Counted from the first letter of the stretch, positions 48,570 through 57,875 are shown. The stretch: 62,597 nucleotides of DNA from Phycisphaerae bacterium (GCA_035384605.1 DAOOIV010000017.1:1-62597), one strand, 5' to 3'. Notes: generated by a model from the letters alone, not told the origin. A program made the numbers and translations.

Positions 48570-49808
48570 ATGGTCTCCATATGGGACATCCGACTGAAAC
48601 GCTTCGCTGGGGGTTGCGTGAAGTCTGCAGACGCACAAATGGGTGTCATTGGTGTTGCGGTGGCACGAAGGGGTGTTTGGCGCGCCTATCTGAACAACGC
48701 AGCGTCCGGCTACCCCAAGGCACCAGGCGTGATCGAAGCCGTTGTTCGCGTCTTATCCCAATCGCCGGAGCACCCCGGGCGGGCGACTGCGAGTGCTGAA
48801 GACGTCTTAACCGATTGCCGCATGAGGTGTGCTGCGTACCTGGGAGTCAGAAAAGCGAGTCGAATCGTACTGACCGCGGGAGCAACACAGGCGCTGAACA
48901 TGGGAATCAGCGGCCTCAGACTGAAGCGAGGCTCTCTCGTGGTGACAACGGTAACGGAGCACAATTCCGTCTTGCGTCCGCTGAACCACTTGGTCAGGAC
49001 CACAGGTATTCGTTTGAGCATTGTGGGCCTTGCCGAAGATGGAGCCTTGGACGCCGAGACAATCAGCAAGGAGCTTGAGCGCGAACCGGCGTTGGTGGTG
49101 TTCAATCATGCATCAAACGTGACAGGACGCATCAACGACGTGAGCCACTGGTTTTCGAAGGCCAAGGCTGTAGGCGCCGTTACCATGCTGGATGCCTCCC
49201 AAACGGCCGGACTCATTCCGGTTAACCCGGATGACCTGCACGCGGACTTGACGGCCTTTCCGGCGCACAAAGGTTTTCATGGACCGCCGGGCATTGGTGT
49301 GTTGTACGTCGCAGAGGGAATCGACCTGGAGCCGCTGATCGTGGGTGGGACGGGTGTCAGGAGCGATTTGCCGTATCAACCGGAAGACATGCCCGCGCGG
49401 CTGGAAGCGGGTACGCCGAACGTGCCGGCAGCGGCGGGGTTTGCGGCCGCATTGGATTGGGCGACCGGCCTGGATTCCGGCGCTCGCGAACGTGCCGAGA
49501 GGGTGGCGGTCACGCTGCGAAAGGGACTGTTGGAGATTCCGAACGTGAAGGTTTTTGACGGCAAAAGCGGCGCTCAGCAGATCGGCGTTGTCTCGTTTGT
49601 TGTGAAGGGGTGGACGGTCGAGGAAATGGGTTACGTCCTACAGGAATGCTATGGCATCGCCTGTCGAACGGGGCTCCACTGTGCTCCTCTTATTCATCGG
49701 GCGATCGGCAGTGATCCAGAGGGGACGGTTCGCTTCAGCACGTCCGCATTCACGAGTGAAGAGGAGGTTGCTGTGGCGCTTGATGCGGTCAGGGGATTGG
49801 CAGCTTGA
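48570..49808 (+). CDS. cysteine desulfurase, class V aminotransferase family (TIGR01977/EF2568 type)
   Basis: 412 residues as read; the true start may be 48639 or a GTG near 48672, since the family begins at YLNNAASGYPKAPGVIEAV. PLP-dependent: LTAGATQALNMGISGLR, EHNSVLRPLNHLV, FNHASNVTGRIND, then PLP-Lys234 in FPAHKGFHGPPGIGVLY, VGGTGVRSD, LEAGTPNVPAAAG and the catalytic Cys371 in RTGLHCAPLIHRAIG. This motif set is that of the EF2568 desulfurase subfamily, which is associated with sulfur/selenium carrier proteins. First gene of a five-gene operon whose next gene starts at its stop (TTGA). Confidence 0.87.
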   Translation: MVSIWDIRLKRFAGGCVKSADAQMGVIGVAVARRGVWRAYLNNAASGYPKAPGVIEAVVRVLSQSPEHPGRATASAEDVLTDCRMRCAAYLGVRKASRIVLTAGATQALNMGISGLRLKRGSLVVTTVTEHNSVLRPLNHLVRTTGIRLSIVGLAEDGALDAETISKELEREPALVVFNHASNVTGRINDVSHWFSKAKAVGAVTMLDASQTAGLIPVNPDDLHADLTAFPAHKGFHGPPGIGVLYVAEGIDLEPLIVGGTGVRSDLPYQPEDMPARLEAGTPNVPAAAGFAAALDWATGLDSGARERAERVAVTLRKGLLEIPNVKVFDGKSGAQQIGVVSFVVKGWTVEEMGYVLQECYGIACRTGLHCAPLIHRAIGSDPEGTVRFSTSAFTSEEEVAVALDAVRGLAA

Positions 49809-50119
49809 GAATTATTGCGGTCCGCAAGATCGAAGATTGCTTTGACGGAAGCGGGGTTTACGGGTACGTGTTCGACGTTCCGTGGACTCCCGAAACGATC
49901 CAACTCCTTCGAACGCTGGGACCGGTTGACTACTTCTCCGAGTTTCCGCGACCGTTTTTCAGGCTGCGGACTGAGTGCGGTTGTCAGATCAAGGGGGTTG
50001 AGGGCGACTGCGAATGCCGCGCCATATACCCTCGTGACGAAAGAGAGGTGGCAAGAAAAGAGTTTGAACAGTTGTTTGATCGAGGTTCCGAAGCCTTCAG
50101 AGGCTCGGGTGATACGTAA
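49805..50119 (+). CDS. small Cys-rich protein, CxC-x8-CxC
   Basis: 104 residues, not recognised. The TTG start overlaps the desulfurase stop and GGGGA lies upstream. The motif is C58-G-C60-x8-C69-x-C71 with another Cys at 12: a plausible metal or persulfide site. N-terminal part MRIIAVRKIEDCFDGSGVYG YVFDVPWTP reads like a small alpha/beta fold. Its coupling to a cysteine desulfurase makes it a candidate sulfur carrier or acceptor; this is inference. Confidence 0.7.
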   Translation: MRIIAVRKIEDCFDGSGVYGYVFDVPWTPETIQLLRTLGPVDYFSEFPRPFFRLRTECGCQIKGVEGDCECRAIYPRDEREVARKEFEQLFDRGSEAFRGSGDT

Positions 50120-50155
50120 TGACAGGCCATATAAAAGAGAACAAAGGGGGTACTT

Positions 50156-50347
50156 ATGGCACAAAAGCTGACGGCGTTCTATGAGTTCGTCGGCGCCAAC
50201 GGCGGACTCGAAGCCAAGATGCGGTTGGCGATGATGACGGCCATACCGTCAAACAAAGCCGGCGAAGCGCCGGATTCGCCGGAGAACATCGCGAAGTTTA
50301 AGGATGCGGTCAAGAAGATCACCGGTAAGGATGCACCTATCGCATAG
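50156..50347 (+). CDS. 63-residue helical protein
   Basis: 63 residues, not recognised. AAAGGGGG just before the ATG and 36 bp after the previous gene, so a real gene is likely. The sequence is predicted helical (KLTAFYEFVGANGGLEAKMR; NIAKFKDAVKKITGKDAPIA) and has no Cys. Placed between the CxC protein and the first V4R protein; perhaps an accessory subunit. Confidence 0.7.
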   Translation: MAQKLTAFYEFVGANGGLEAKMRLAMMTAIPSNKAGEAPDSPENIAKFKDAVKKITGKDAPIA

Positions 50348-50362
50348 AAAGGGGAGGCGCTC

Positions 50363-50899
50363 ATGCCAGTAATGGAAGAAACACAACTGATTCTGGATCA
50401 CAAGTTCGATCCGCAAACCTGCCGGCACATGGTTAACGGCGAGCTGATGGTCATGCACTGCCACCACTTCATCACGTTGTACACGCAACTGGCGGAGGAC
50501 TGCGGCATGCTTGACGGCAAGAAGCTCATGGCCGAGGTCGCCGAGGACACCTTCAACGAGATGCTCAACAAATACTACCGGGAGCACGAAGTCACCGACG
50601 TGACGGACCGGATCACAATTGCCGAGCAGTACTACTCGGCGATCGGCCTTGGTCAGATGAAGGTTCTGTGCGCGGGTGCCGATGGCGGTGAGGTCGAGCT
50701 GGTCCACTCGCATGTGGACGAGGGTTGGCTCAAGAAGTGGGGCAAACACGAGACCTCGGTGAACTACGTCACGTCGGGTTACATTGCCGGCCTGTTTTCG
50801 GCCGTGTTCGGTCAGCCGACGCGGCACTTCAACGCGGTTGAGACGCAGAGCATCGTGTGTGGTGCCAAGAGTTCGCGGTTCCAGGTCGTTGCGAACTGA
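50363..50899 (+). CDS. V4R-domain protein 1
   Basis: 178 residues with GGGGAGG upstream. The C-terminal third matches the V4R (4-vinyl-reductase/hydrocarbon-binding) fold: YVTSGYIAGLFSAVFGQPTR, NAVETQSIVCGAKSSRFQV. The N-terminal half is His/Cys-rich (CRHMVNGELMVMHCHHFITL, EDCGML), unlike ordinary V4R proteins, and may bind metal. V4R domains bind small hydrophobic or cofactor ligands. Pairs with a second V4R gene 18 bp further on. Confidence 0.8.
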   Translation: MPVMEETQLILDHKFDPQTCRHMVNGELMVMHCHHFITLYTQLAEDCGMLDGKKLMAEVAEDTFNEMLNKYYREHEVTDVTDRITIAEQYYSAIGLGQMKVLCAGADGGEVELVHSHVDEGWLKKWGKHETSVNYVTSGYIAGLFSAVFGQPTRHFNAVETQSIVCGAKSSRFQVVAN

Positions 50900-50917
50900 G
50901 TGAAAGGAGACCTTAGC

Positions 50918-51523
50918 ATGGCTATTGATCGTAAACGAGTCATTCAATCTCTATCGAAGATCCAGGTCGTAGGCAATGACCAAGGACTGATTCCGGCATT
51001 CGGCGTGCTGGTCAACCAGCTTCCCACGAAGTTCTGGAACGGATTCGGCGAACGGCTGACTCGCGGCGTCGGTCCCGATACGCTGGAAGCCGCCGAGTGG
51101 CTGCTGATCAACGCTGCCCACGAATGTGGTTACCACACCGGTCACGGCATCATCACCTCGGAAGAGTGGAAGTCAGTGGTAGCCCCGATGGTGGAGAATA
51201 CCGAGGACGTTCTGCATGGTGCATTCGCCGTGTTCACCGCATGGGGTTGGGCCAAGAGCGAGATTGTCGAGCTGGTGCCGAACGAAAAAATGGTCGTTCG
51301 GGCCTACGACTACTACGAGCAGGACGTCGTTTCCTACGGGGCTTCAGCGAAGCCCAGTGCCTACATGATCCGCGGCGTCTGCGCCGCGTTCATGGATCTG
51401 GCTTACGGTGGCAAATACGATCCGACCGGCAAGACCGGCATGCGGACATTCACCTGCCAGCAGACCAAGGGGATCGAATGCGGTGACGAATACGGCGAGT
51501 TCGTCGTCACCCGCGCCGCTTGA
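50918..51523 (+). CDS. V4R-domain protein 2
   Basis: 201 residues, read from the ATG preceded by AAAGGAGA; a GTG 18 bases upstream is less likely. Distant relative of V4R protein 1: NAAHECGYHTGHGIITSEEW, AFAVFTAWGWAKSEIVELVP, and the V4R ending GVCAAFMDLAYGGKYDP...CQQTKGIECGDEYGEFVV with three Cys. Two V4R proteins next to each other suggest a heterodimer. The operon ends with a strong terminator. Confidence 0.8.
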   Translation: MAIDRKRVIQSLSKIQVVGNDQGLIPAFGVLVNQLPTKFWNGFGERLTRGVGPDTLEAAEWLLINAAHECGYHTGHGIITSEEWKSVVAPMVENTEDVLHGAFAVFTAWGWAKSEIVELVPNEKMVVRAYDYYEQDVVSYGASAKPSAYMIRGVCAAFMDLAYGGKYDPTGKTGMRTFTCQQTKGIECGDEYGEFVVTRAA

Positions 51524-51550
51524 TCTTACGGTTCCGTCTTTTCTTGAAAG

Positions 51551-51595
51551 GGCCCCGAAGCCTCGTCATCACACGGGTGCTCCGGGGCTCTTTCT
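51551..51595 (+). terminator. intrinsic terminator of the desulfurase/V4R operon
   Basis: GGCCCCGAAGC (51551-51561) and GCTCCGGGGC (51579-51588) form a GC-rich stem, followed by TCTTTCT. Placed about 30 bp after the last stop. Confidence 0.75.
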
Positions 51596-51662
51596 CGGGC
51601 CGGTGGTTCCGATTTGTTGACCTGATCGGGGAGCGAGTGAACGCAAGATCCTCGGCGAATCG

Positions 51663-52907
51663 TTAGCGCGCCACCCTCCATGTGAGCCGGTACATGCCTC
51701 CGGCCGTCAGCTTGAGGTCGAGCGGCTCGCCCAGGCGGGTTTTGCCGTCTTCGGAGAGGATCTCAAGGCGTCCCTCTGTCTCGCGGGCCGGAATGGAGAT
51801 GATCTGCCGGTCCGGTCCGAGAGCACCAGCGACAGTGAGGGTGTTGCCTTGTCGGTCTGTGAATACGAGCTTCTTTTGCAGCCAGCGGGCGAAGAGGCGG
51901 TTGCGGTCGAGCGAGGGCACGGCCCCAGCGCCATAGACAAACCCGAGAAGCCGGTCGCCGTTGCTGACCCATCCGACCGCGACGATGTACTTGTCGGCGT
52001 CGCTGCGGCTGACGGCCATCTCGCGTTGCGGCTCGAATTCCATCCCGTCGCCGGAGAGCGCGTACCAGAGTCGGCTGGTGTTGGCGTGAAGGGCCATCAG
52101 ATAGACAGGCTGACCATCAACGATGAAGTCGCGGACGTCGTTGACCATCATGGCGGCATCGAGGCTGACGCCGTCGTACGTGAAGCGGCGGCCGTCGTCG
52201 GATGATGCCCTGTGAACCTGCAGGCGGGCCTTGAAGTCACCGAAATAGAGGCGGTACTTGCCGTTTTCGTGTCGCAGCACGTTCATGCCGTTGATGTCGG
52301 CCGCGTCGTAGTTGGGATAGCCTTCGATCTGAATGATATCGCTCGCGGTCGCCGGATAGGGTGCCGGTTTGTCGTTCCAAGCTCTGCCGTCGGGGCTGGT
52401 GAAGATGGCCGGCTTGTTCTGGCCGTTGGTATCCGGATATGCCGTGCACGCCATACGAAAGGAACCGTCGGGCAGGCGGACGGCGTTGACATTGCACACG
52501 TGAATGAAGGTGCCGTGCTCGATCTCGATACGCCGTTCGCCGAAGTCGATGAAGTCCGCGGTGAACCGGCTGTAGATTCGGTCGTTGCCGGATTGGACGC
52601 CGTCCCAGGCCCCGTAGAACAGCCGCCATCCGCCGGGCACTTCGACCGGCGAGGGAGCGTAGATGTTGCGGAACCCGCCACCCTGACAAGGAGCCAGGAG
52701 AGGATGCCTGATGTCCGGCACCAGGTTGAGCGAGCCGGATCGCCAGATGGCAGGATCGAACGGGCCTGCCGAGACGCCGTGGATCTCGACCGTGCCCAAC
52801 TCGGCCTGACCGGGAATCGCTTCGATCATCACCGGCGCGCCGATGGCGGTGGCGGGCAGAATCAGCAGAATGGCCATCGGCCAACGCAGCGGTCTTTCCG
52901 CGATCAC
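51663..52907 (-). CDS. secreted beta-propeller-like protein (glycoside hydrolase 43-like)
   Basis: About 414 residues from a GTG with GAGGAGG upstream; the longer frame upstream has no ribosome binding site. Signal peptide (RPLRWPMAILLILPATAIGA). Five-bladed-propeller-like: NIYAPSPVEVPGGWRLFYGA, YSRFTADFIDFGERRIEIEH, DGSFRMACTAYPDTNGQNKP, HENGKYRLYFGDFKARLQVH. The pattern resembles GH43/GH32-type enzymes, but I cannot point to the catalytic acids with certainty. Confidence 0.72.
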   Translation of the reverse strand: MIAERPLRWPMAILLILPATAIGAPVMIEAIPGQAELGTVEIHGVSAGPFDPAIWRSGSLNLVPDIRHPLLAPCQGGGFRNIYAPSPVEVPGGWRLFYGAWDGVQSGNDRIYSRFTADFIDFGERRIEIEHGTFIHVCNVNAVRLPDGSFRMACTAYPDTNGQNKPAIFTSPDGRAWNDKPAPYPATASDIIQIEGYPNYDAADINGMNVLRHENGKYRLYFGDFKARLQVHRASSDDGRRFTYDGVSLDAAMMVNDVRDFIVDGQPVYLMALHANTSRLWYALSGDGMEFEPQREMAVSRSDADKYIVAVGWVSNGDRLLGFVYGAGAVPSLDRNRLFARWLQKKLVFTDRQGNTLTVAGALGPDRQIISIPARETEGRLEILSEDGKTRLGEPLDLKLTAGGMYRLTWRVAR

Positions 52908-53012
52908 GTTTATTATCCTCCTCAAGAAGCCGAGCCATATTAACCCCGGCGATGCATACTGCAACGCCGCGAAATGGAGATTGGCAAATGCGGGATTGGA
53001 AACGAAGGCTTT

Positions 53013-53315
53013 GTTAGCCCAAGTTGAACACTTGTGAGCCCAGAATCGCCTTGGGGATAGCGTCAGGGCCGTTTATGTTCGAGAGTCGTGACTGCATTTT
53101 GCGGTCCTCTGCGAGTTCCGAAGCATCCGCTGGTCGTGGTCAGCGACACATCCAGTTGCCACTGTAAGCCTGTATCCCTTCACGATGTTAGCAAATGCTG
53201 AGGTCGTGACTGCACGGCCTTGGCGAAACGAAAACCGCACCCGCAGCCGCGCTAGTGCAGTTCGACACCCCCAAAAAGACCTGGAATCGCCTTGGGCGGT
53301 TCAACTTGGGCTAAC
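53013..53315. mobile_element. 303-bp segment with perfect 17-bp terminal inverted repeats (MITE-like)
   Basis: GTTAGCCCAAGTTGAAC (53013-53029) and its exact reverse complement GTTCAACTTGGGCTAAC (53299-53315). AATCGCCTTGGG also occurs near both ends. No target-site duplication or transposase gene is visible. Confidence 0.45.
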
Positions 53316-53481
53316 GGCATCATTCTTGCGCTGATCGGCATTCTTGTGCTGTTGCCCCCTGGTGGAAAAGATTGAGTCGGGCAAGGTGCTGATGAACTTG
53401 ATTGCCGGCGTGGTGATGACCGCCGGCGGCCTTGCCAGCCTGTTATGGGGACTCATGCACACCCCCCGGCCGGAGGCCTGA
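53292..53481 (+). pseudogene. remnant of a small membrane protein, one-base frameshift
   Basis: Frame LGGSTWANGIILALIGILVL then a CCCCC run at about 53355. Dropping one C joins it to LVEKIESGKVLMNLIAGVVM, TAGGLASLLWGLMHTPRPEA and a stop. Two hydrophobic helices. No start codon or ribosome binding site was found, so it is probably a fragment. Confidence 0.45.
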
Positions 53482-53648
53482 CACTCGGTCCGGACGTTAT
53501 CATCATGACTCCTGCCTGTGGTTGACATTTGCGGATGCGTCCAAGAACCCGTTGGCTCTTGGGTGTGCGAGCACGGAATCACCGTGCTGGTTCGGGCTGC
53601 CACTGATCGCATGGAGGAGGTGGCCCTCTCTCCACGTGAGGCCAACAA

Positions 53649-56303
53649 TCAGGCGAGCTTTTGCCTGATCCACTCGGTCGCCAGGGACAGAGCTTCAGGT
53701 ATGCCTCCGGGATTGACTCCGCCGGCCTGGGCGAGGTTGGGCTTGCCGCCGCCGCGGCCTTCGATGGCCGGGACGATGTTCTGGATCAACTCGCCGGCCT
53801 TGAGACCTTTCTTGACCAAATCGTCGGTCATGGCGGCAATAAGCATGGGCTTGCCATCGTTGCAGACCGCCAAACAGACCGCGGCCGACCCGGCCTGGGT
53901 CCGCAGCCAGTCGGCGGCCTCACGAACCTGTTCAATCGGTACTTCGGGCAATTCGCCGACGATGATCGCAGTTCCACCAGCCCGTTCGGCCTTATCCAGA
54001 AGCTCCTGTCGGACGCTCTTGACATCAGCGGCCGCTCCCTTGGCCAGTTGCCGGCGCAGTTTCTTGATCTCTTCCTGGAGTCCCGCGATACGATCGGGCA
54101 ACTGGTCATAGCCCGCCTTCAGGATGCCGGCCACCTGGCGAGCGGTTCTTTCAAGCTGCTGCACTGCCTCGACCGCTCGCGGGCCGGTGGCGGCGGTGAT
54201 ACGGCGAACGCCCTTGGCGATGCCTTCTTCACCAAGGATTTTGAAGAAACCAATCTCGCCGGTCCGGGACAAATGCGTCCCGCCGCAGAATTCGGTTGAG
54301 AAGCCGTCACCGATGATGATCACGCGAACGGTGTCGCCGTACTTGTCGCCAAAAAACGCCCGCACCCCCGGCAGCTTCCTTGCCTCGTCGATCGGCAAAA
54401 CGCGAGTGGTCACCGGCAGATCGGCGCAGACTTTCTCGTTGACCAGTCGTTCGACTTCCTGAAGATCCTCATGCGCAATCTGGCTGCCGTGGTCGAAGTC
54501 AAATCGCAGGCGGTCCGGATCGACCACCGACCCGTGCTGTTTCACGTGGTCGCCGAGCACCCGGCAGAGAGCCCAGTGTAGCAGGTGCGTCGCAGTGTGG
54601 TTCTTGCGGGTCAGATCTCGGGCGGCGTCAACTTCGAGCCGGGCCGACTGACCGGCCTCGATTCGGCCGTCGGTGACCGTGCCGATGTGAAGGATGCCGT
54701 CGCCAAGCTTCTCCGTGATCGCCACGTCAAACACGCCGGTGCCGGTGATGATCTTCCCGGCGTCGCCCACCTGTCCGCCCTGCTCGGCGTAGAAACAGGT
54801 TCGATCCAGTACCACGGCCACCTCGCCGTCGTCGGGCGACAGCGAGCCCGAGCAGACGAGCGCGTTGTTCTTCACCCAGCCGACAATCTTAGCCTCGGTT
54901 TGCCGCCCGTCGTACTTCGGGGCGTCATCGGTGACCGGCAGTTCGCCGTCGATGGCCACCATCACGTGCTTCTTCGCCCCGGCCCGGGCCTTCTCCTTGG
55001 CCTCGGACATCAGACGAACAAAACCCGCCTCGTCGACCCTGATGCCGCGTTCGCCGGCCATCTGGACGGTCAGGTCGATCGGAAAGCCGTAGGTGTCGTA
55101 CAACTTGAAGGCGTATTCCGCCGAGATCGACTTGCCGCCGGCGGCAGCCTCTTCGAACAGAGCGATGCCACGATCGAGCGTGCGTCCGAAGCCGGCTTCT
55201 TCGTCGCGAATCAGTTCGGCCACCTTCTCCGGACGTTCTTTCAGTTCGGGGAAAACGTGCCCCATGGTCTGCACGATGGTCGGCACGAGCTTATAAATGA
55301 ACGGCTCGTGCCGGCCGAGCTGTTGACGACCGAAGCGGGCCGCGCGCCTCAGCAGGCGGCGCAGGACATATCCGCGGCCTTCGTTACTGGGCTTGGCGCC
55401 GTCGGTGATCGCGAAAGTCAGCATTCGGGCGTGATCGGCGATCACGCGAATAGCGATGTCCGTGTTCGAATCGAGCCTGGCGGTATAGCTGTGTCCGGTC
55501 AACTCGCAGATTCTATTGATGAGGGGAGCGAACACGTCGGTGTCGTAATTACTCCTCTTGCCCTGGAGCACGGCGACGATCCGCTCGAAGCCCATCCCGG
55601 TGTCCACGTGCCTGGCCGGCAAGGGCGACAGTTTGCCGGATTCGTCGCGGTTGAACTGGATGAACACCAGGTTCCAGATTTCCATGACCCGGGGGTCGCC
55701 GGAGTTGACCAGACTCTCTCCTGAGCCGTCGGACGTCAGGTCGATGTGAATCTCGCTGCACGGGCCGCATGGTCCGGTGACGCCCATTTCCCAGAAGTTG
55801 TCCTTTTTGCCGAATCGCTTCACGTGGGCCGGATCGATATCGGTCACCTCGGTCCAGAGCCGGGCGGCCTCATCGTCGGCCGCGAGCTTCTCCTCCGGAT
55901 CACCGCCGAAGACGGTGGCGTAGAGGCGATCCTTGGGCAGGCCCCACACTTCGGTGAGCAGTTCCCACGCCCAGGCAATGGCCTCGCGCTTGAAGTAGTC
56001 GCCCAGCGACCAGTTGCCGAGCATCTCGAAGAAGGTATGGTGGTAGGTGTCGCGGCCGACCTCCTCCAAGTCGTTGTGCTTGCCGGAAACCCGGATGCAT
56101 TTCTGCGTATCGACCGCCCGCTTGTAGGGCCGGCTGCCGGTACCCAAGAAAACGTCCTTGAACTGATTCATGCCCGCGTTGGCGAACATGAGCGTCGGGT
56201 CGTCGATGGGCACCACCGGCGAGGACGGAACGACAGTGTGGCCCCTGCCCTCGAAGAAGGCGATAAACTCTTGTCGTATCTGGTCTGCCGTTCGATACTC
56301 CAT
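53649..56303 (-). CDS. alaS: alanyl-tRNA synthetase
   Basis: 884 residues, normal length. Start MEYRTADQIRQEFIAFFEGR with AGGA upstream; an upstream in-frame Met at 56351 is unlikely. Class II aminoacylation core with FANAGMNQFKDVFLG and ALAWELLTE-like AIAWAWELLTEVWG, an editing domain with HTATHLLHWALC and the Zn ligands FCGGTHLSRTGEIG, and a C-terminal C-Ala domain (KKGLKAGELIQNIV, GRGGGKPNLAQAGG). All expected domains are intact. It is divergent from the dockerin-like gene. Confidence 0.98.
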   Translation of the reverse strand: MEYRTADQIRQEFIAFFEGRGHTVVPSSPVVPIDDPTLMFANAGMNQFKDVFLGTGSRPYKRAVDTQKCIRVSGKHNDLEEVGRDTYHHTFFEMLGNWSLGDYFKREAIAWAWELLTEVWGLPKDRLYATVFGGDPEEKLAADDEAARLWTEVTDIDPAHVKRFGKKDNFWEMGVTGPCGPCSEIHIDLTSDGSGESLVNSGDPRVMEIWNLVFIQFNRDESGKLSPLPARHVDTGMGFERIVAVLQGKRSNYDTDVFAPLINRICELTGHSYTARLDSNTDIAIRVIADHARMLTFAITDGAKPSNEGRGYVLRRLLRRAARFGRQQLGRHEPFIYKLVPTIVQTMGHVFPELKERPEKVAELIRDEEAGFGRTLDRGIALFEEAAAGGKSISAEYAFKLYDTYGFPIDLTVQMAGERGIRVDEAGFVRLMSEAKEKARAGAKKHVMVAIDGELPVTDDAPKYDGRQTEAKIVGWVKNNALVCSGSLSPDDGEVAVVLDRTCFYAEQGGQVGDAGKIITGTGVFDVAITEKLGDGILHIGTVTDGRIEAGQSARLEVDAARDLTRKNHTATHLLHWALCRVLGDHVKQHGSVVDPDRLRFDFDHGSQIAHEDLQEVERLVNEKVCADLPVTTRVLPIDEARKLPGVRAFFGDKYGDTVRVIIIGDGFSTEFCGGTHLSRTGEIGFFKILGEEGIAKGVRRITAATGPRAVEAVQQLERTARQVAGILKAGYDQLPDRIAGLQEEIKKLRRQLAKGAAADVKSVRQELLDKAERAGGTAIIVGELPEVPIEQVREAADWLRTQAGSAAVCLAVCNDGKPMLIAAMTDDLVKKGLKAGELIQNIVPAIEGRGGGKPNLAQAGGVNPGGIPEALSLATEWIRQKLA

Positions 56304-56927
56304 GAATGTTTCCTGTCCGGCGAAAACCGCCCTGGAAACCCGGCGGGCCAAGCAGCCGTAAGCCTCGCCCTCGTCAGGGGTTCCCGGGTGCCGGGACAGG
56401 GTATTCTAGCCGAACGAAGCCGGATCATGAAGTGGGACCTCAGGCGGACGACGGTTTGGTGTCCTCGGCAGATGCGTAGCCTTTCGTGGGCTTGTTCGGG
56501 TCAGGGCTAACCACCGGTCGGGGCAACACCGTGCCTCGGTGGTCGAGCTGAAGCGGCAAGACCCGCCGACCCTACGACCCATCCGCCCAGGGCCCCCAGC
56601 CCGCTTTCTTCCATCAAGCAACCGTCCGGCGCTGTTTTCGCAAGTGGAAGGACGCTTTGATCTACAATCGGGCCGAAGGAGCCGGGGATTCCGGCTGTGG
56701 TGCGGTGACGACTTTTGCGCAAACCCGTCTCCGGCTTTATCGCCAGGACTCTGAGGTTGCCGGCAGAGCGGTGGTTCAGCTAAGAATATCCGTGCCAAAA
56801 CAACCGAGAACAACGCATACGGTCTTGCGTTGTTGAGAAGGGCGAGATACACTCATCGTGTATCGAGCTCTTCGATGATCTCTTATGCCATCTCGGCGAT
56901 ACGGCATATTTCTCCGGAGGCGAAACG
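56304..56927. other. 624-bp divergent intergenic region
   Basis: No gene supported. It has a hairpin GATACAC (56846-56852) / GTGTATC (56858-56864) about 65 bp before the next gene, and CCGGAGG as that gene's ribosome binding site. Confidence 0.45.
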
Positions 56928-57875
56928 ATGAGAAGCATACCGATCTCCTTCCTGTGCGTACTGTTCTGCCTCTCCGGCAAGGCAGCGGGCGAGTTTACGG
57001 CTTACAATGATCTAGCAGGAAGCAGTTCCGGGAATGTGACGGCCATCAATCTCTCGCAGTCAGGCCTGCTCAAAGATTACGAAACCGGGATGGATACGCC
57101 GGTCACACTGACCGTGGAAGGCTCTGAGGTCGCATCTGATACCAAGAGCGTAGACGATTTTCAGGACGGTGACGCACTCGTCGAGTTCGGAACGATCGTC
57201 AACAACGACGGTTACATTCGTCACCGCGATCAGCCGGCCGGTAATCCAAACTCCTGGGTGACATGCTCCTTCAGCGGGCTTAATCCCAATCGCCTTTACA
57301 CGGTGGTGATTACTGGTAGCCGCGGCACCCTGGCAAATGCGTACCCGAGCCGCACGGCCATTTTCAGCATCTCTGACGTTGAGTCCTTCGTCAATGAGAG
57401 TTCTGCCGGCGCACCCTGGCGGGGAGAGGACTGGGTCGAATTCAACACCGGTCACAATAGTTATCAGAATGAGGGGTTCGTGGCCAGGTTTACGAAGATC
57501 CGATGCGGTAACGACGGGGATATGACGATCCGGGTGGCCCCCGGGCCGCACAACGCTCAAATCGACCCCGCTGACATAGGAAAATGGTACCTGAATCAGC
57601 TCAAGCTCGTCGAAAGCGGCATGCCATGCAACACGCCTTTTGCCGACTCTGACGGCGACGGTGATGTTGATCAGGCGGACTTTGCCGTTTTCCAGATGTG
57701 CCTGACGGGCGTCGGCGGCGGGGTGCCGGCGGGGTGCGAGTGCTTCGACCGCGACGAGAACGGGGCGGGAGACGGCGACATCGACCAGACGGACTGGGAT
57801 CGGTTCGAGGCTTGTGCCACGGGCCCTGGCATTGCCTCCGATCCTGAATGCGAGATCGCCCGGGCCCAGCCGTAG
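56928..57875 (+). CDS. secreted protein with C-terminal dockerin-like domain
   Basis: 315 residues. Signal peptide (MRSIPISFLCVLFCLSGKAA) then an ~200-residue beta domain shared with the gene at 58288: AYNDLAGSSSGNVTAINLSQ, SGLLKDYETGMDTPVTLTVE, LNPNRLYTVVITGSRGT, ESFVNESSAGAPWRGEDW. The end has two Ca-loop-like dockerin segments: DSDGDGDVDQADFAVFQMCL and DGDIDQTDWDRFEACAT. This places it on the cell surface or in a complex through a cohesin-like partner, not seen here. Confidence 0.82.
   Translation: MRSIPISFLCVLFCLSGKAAGEFTAYNDLAGSSSGNVTAINLSQSGLLKDYETGMDTPVTLTVEGSEVASDTKSVDDFQDGDALVEFGTIVNNDGYIRHRDQPAGNPNSWVTCSFSGLNPNRLYTVVITGSRGTLANAYPSRTAIFSISDVESFVNESSAGAPWRGEDWVEFNTGHNSYQNEGFVARFTKIRCGNDGDMTIRVAPGPHNAQIDPADIGKWYLNQLKLVESGMPCNTPFADSDGDGDVDQADFAVFQMCLTGVGGGVPAGCECFDRDENGAGDGDIDQTDWDRFEACATGPGIASDPECEIARAQP

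Larger units (their letters stand above)
52908..53648. other. 741-bp intergenic region with inverted-repeat segment and gene remnant
   Basis: It contains the 17-bp inverted-repeat segment 53013-53315, the direct repeat GTCGTGACTGCA (inside it, near 53086 and 53205), and the frameshifted membrane-protein remnant at 53292-53481. The rest has no visible gene. Confidence 0.5.
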
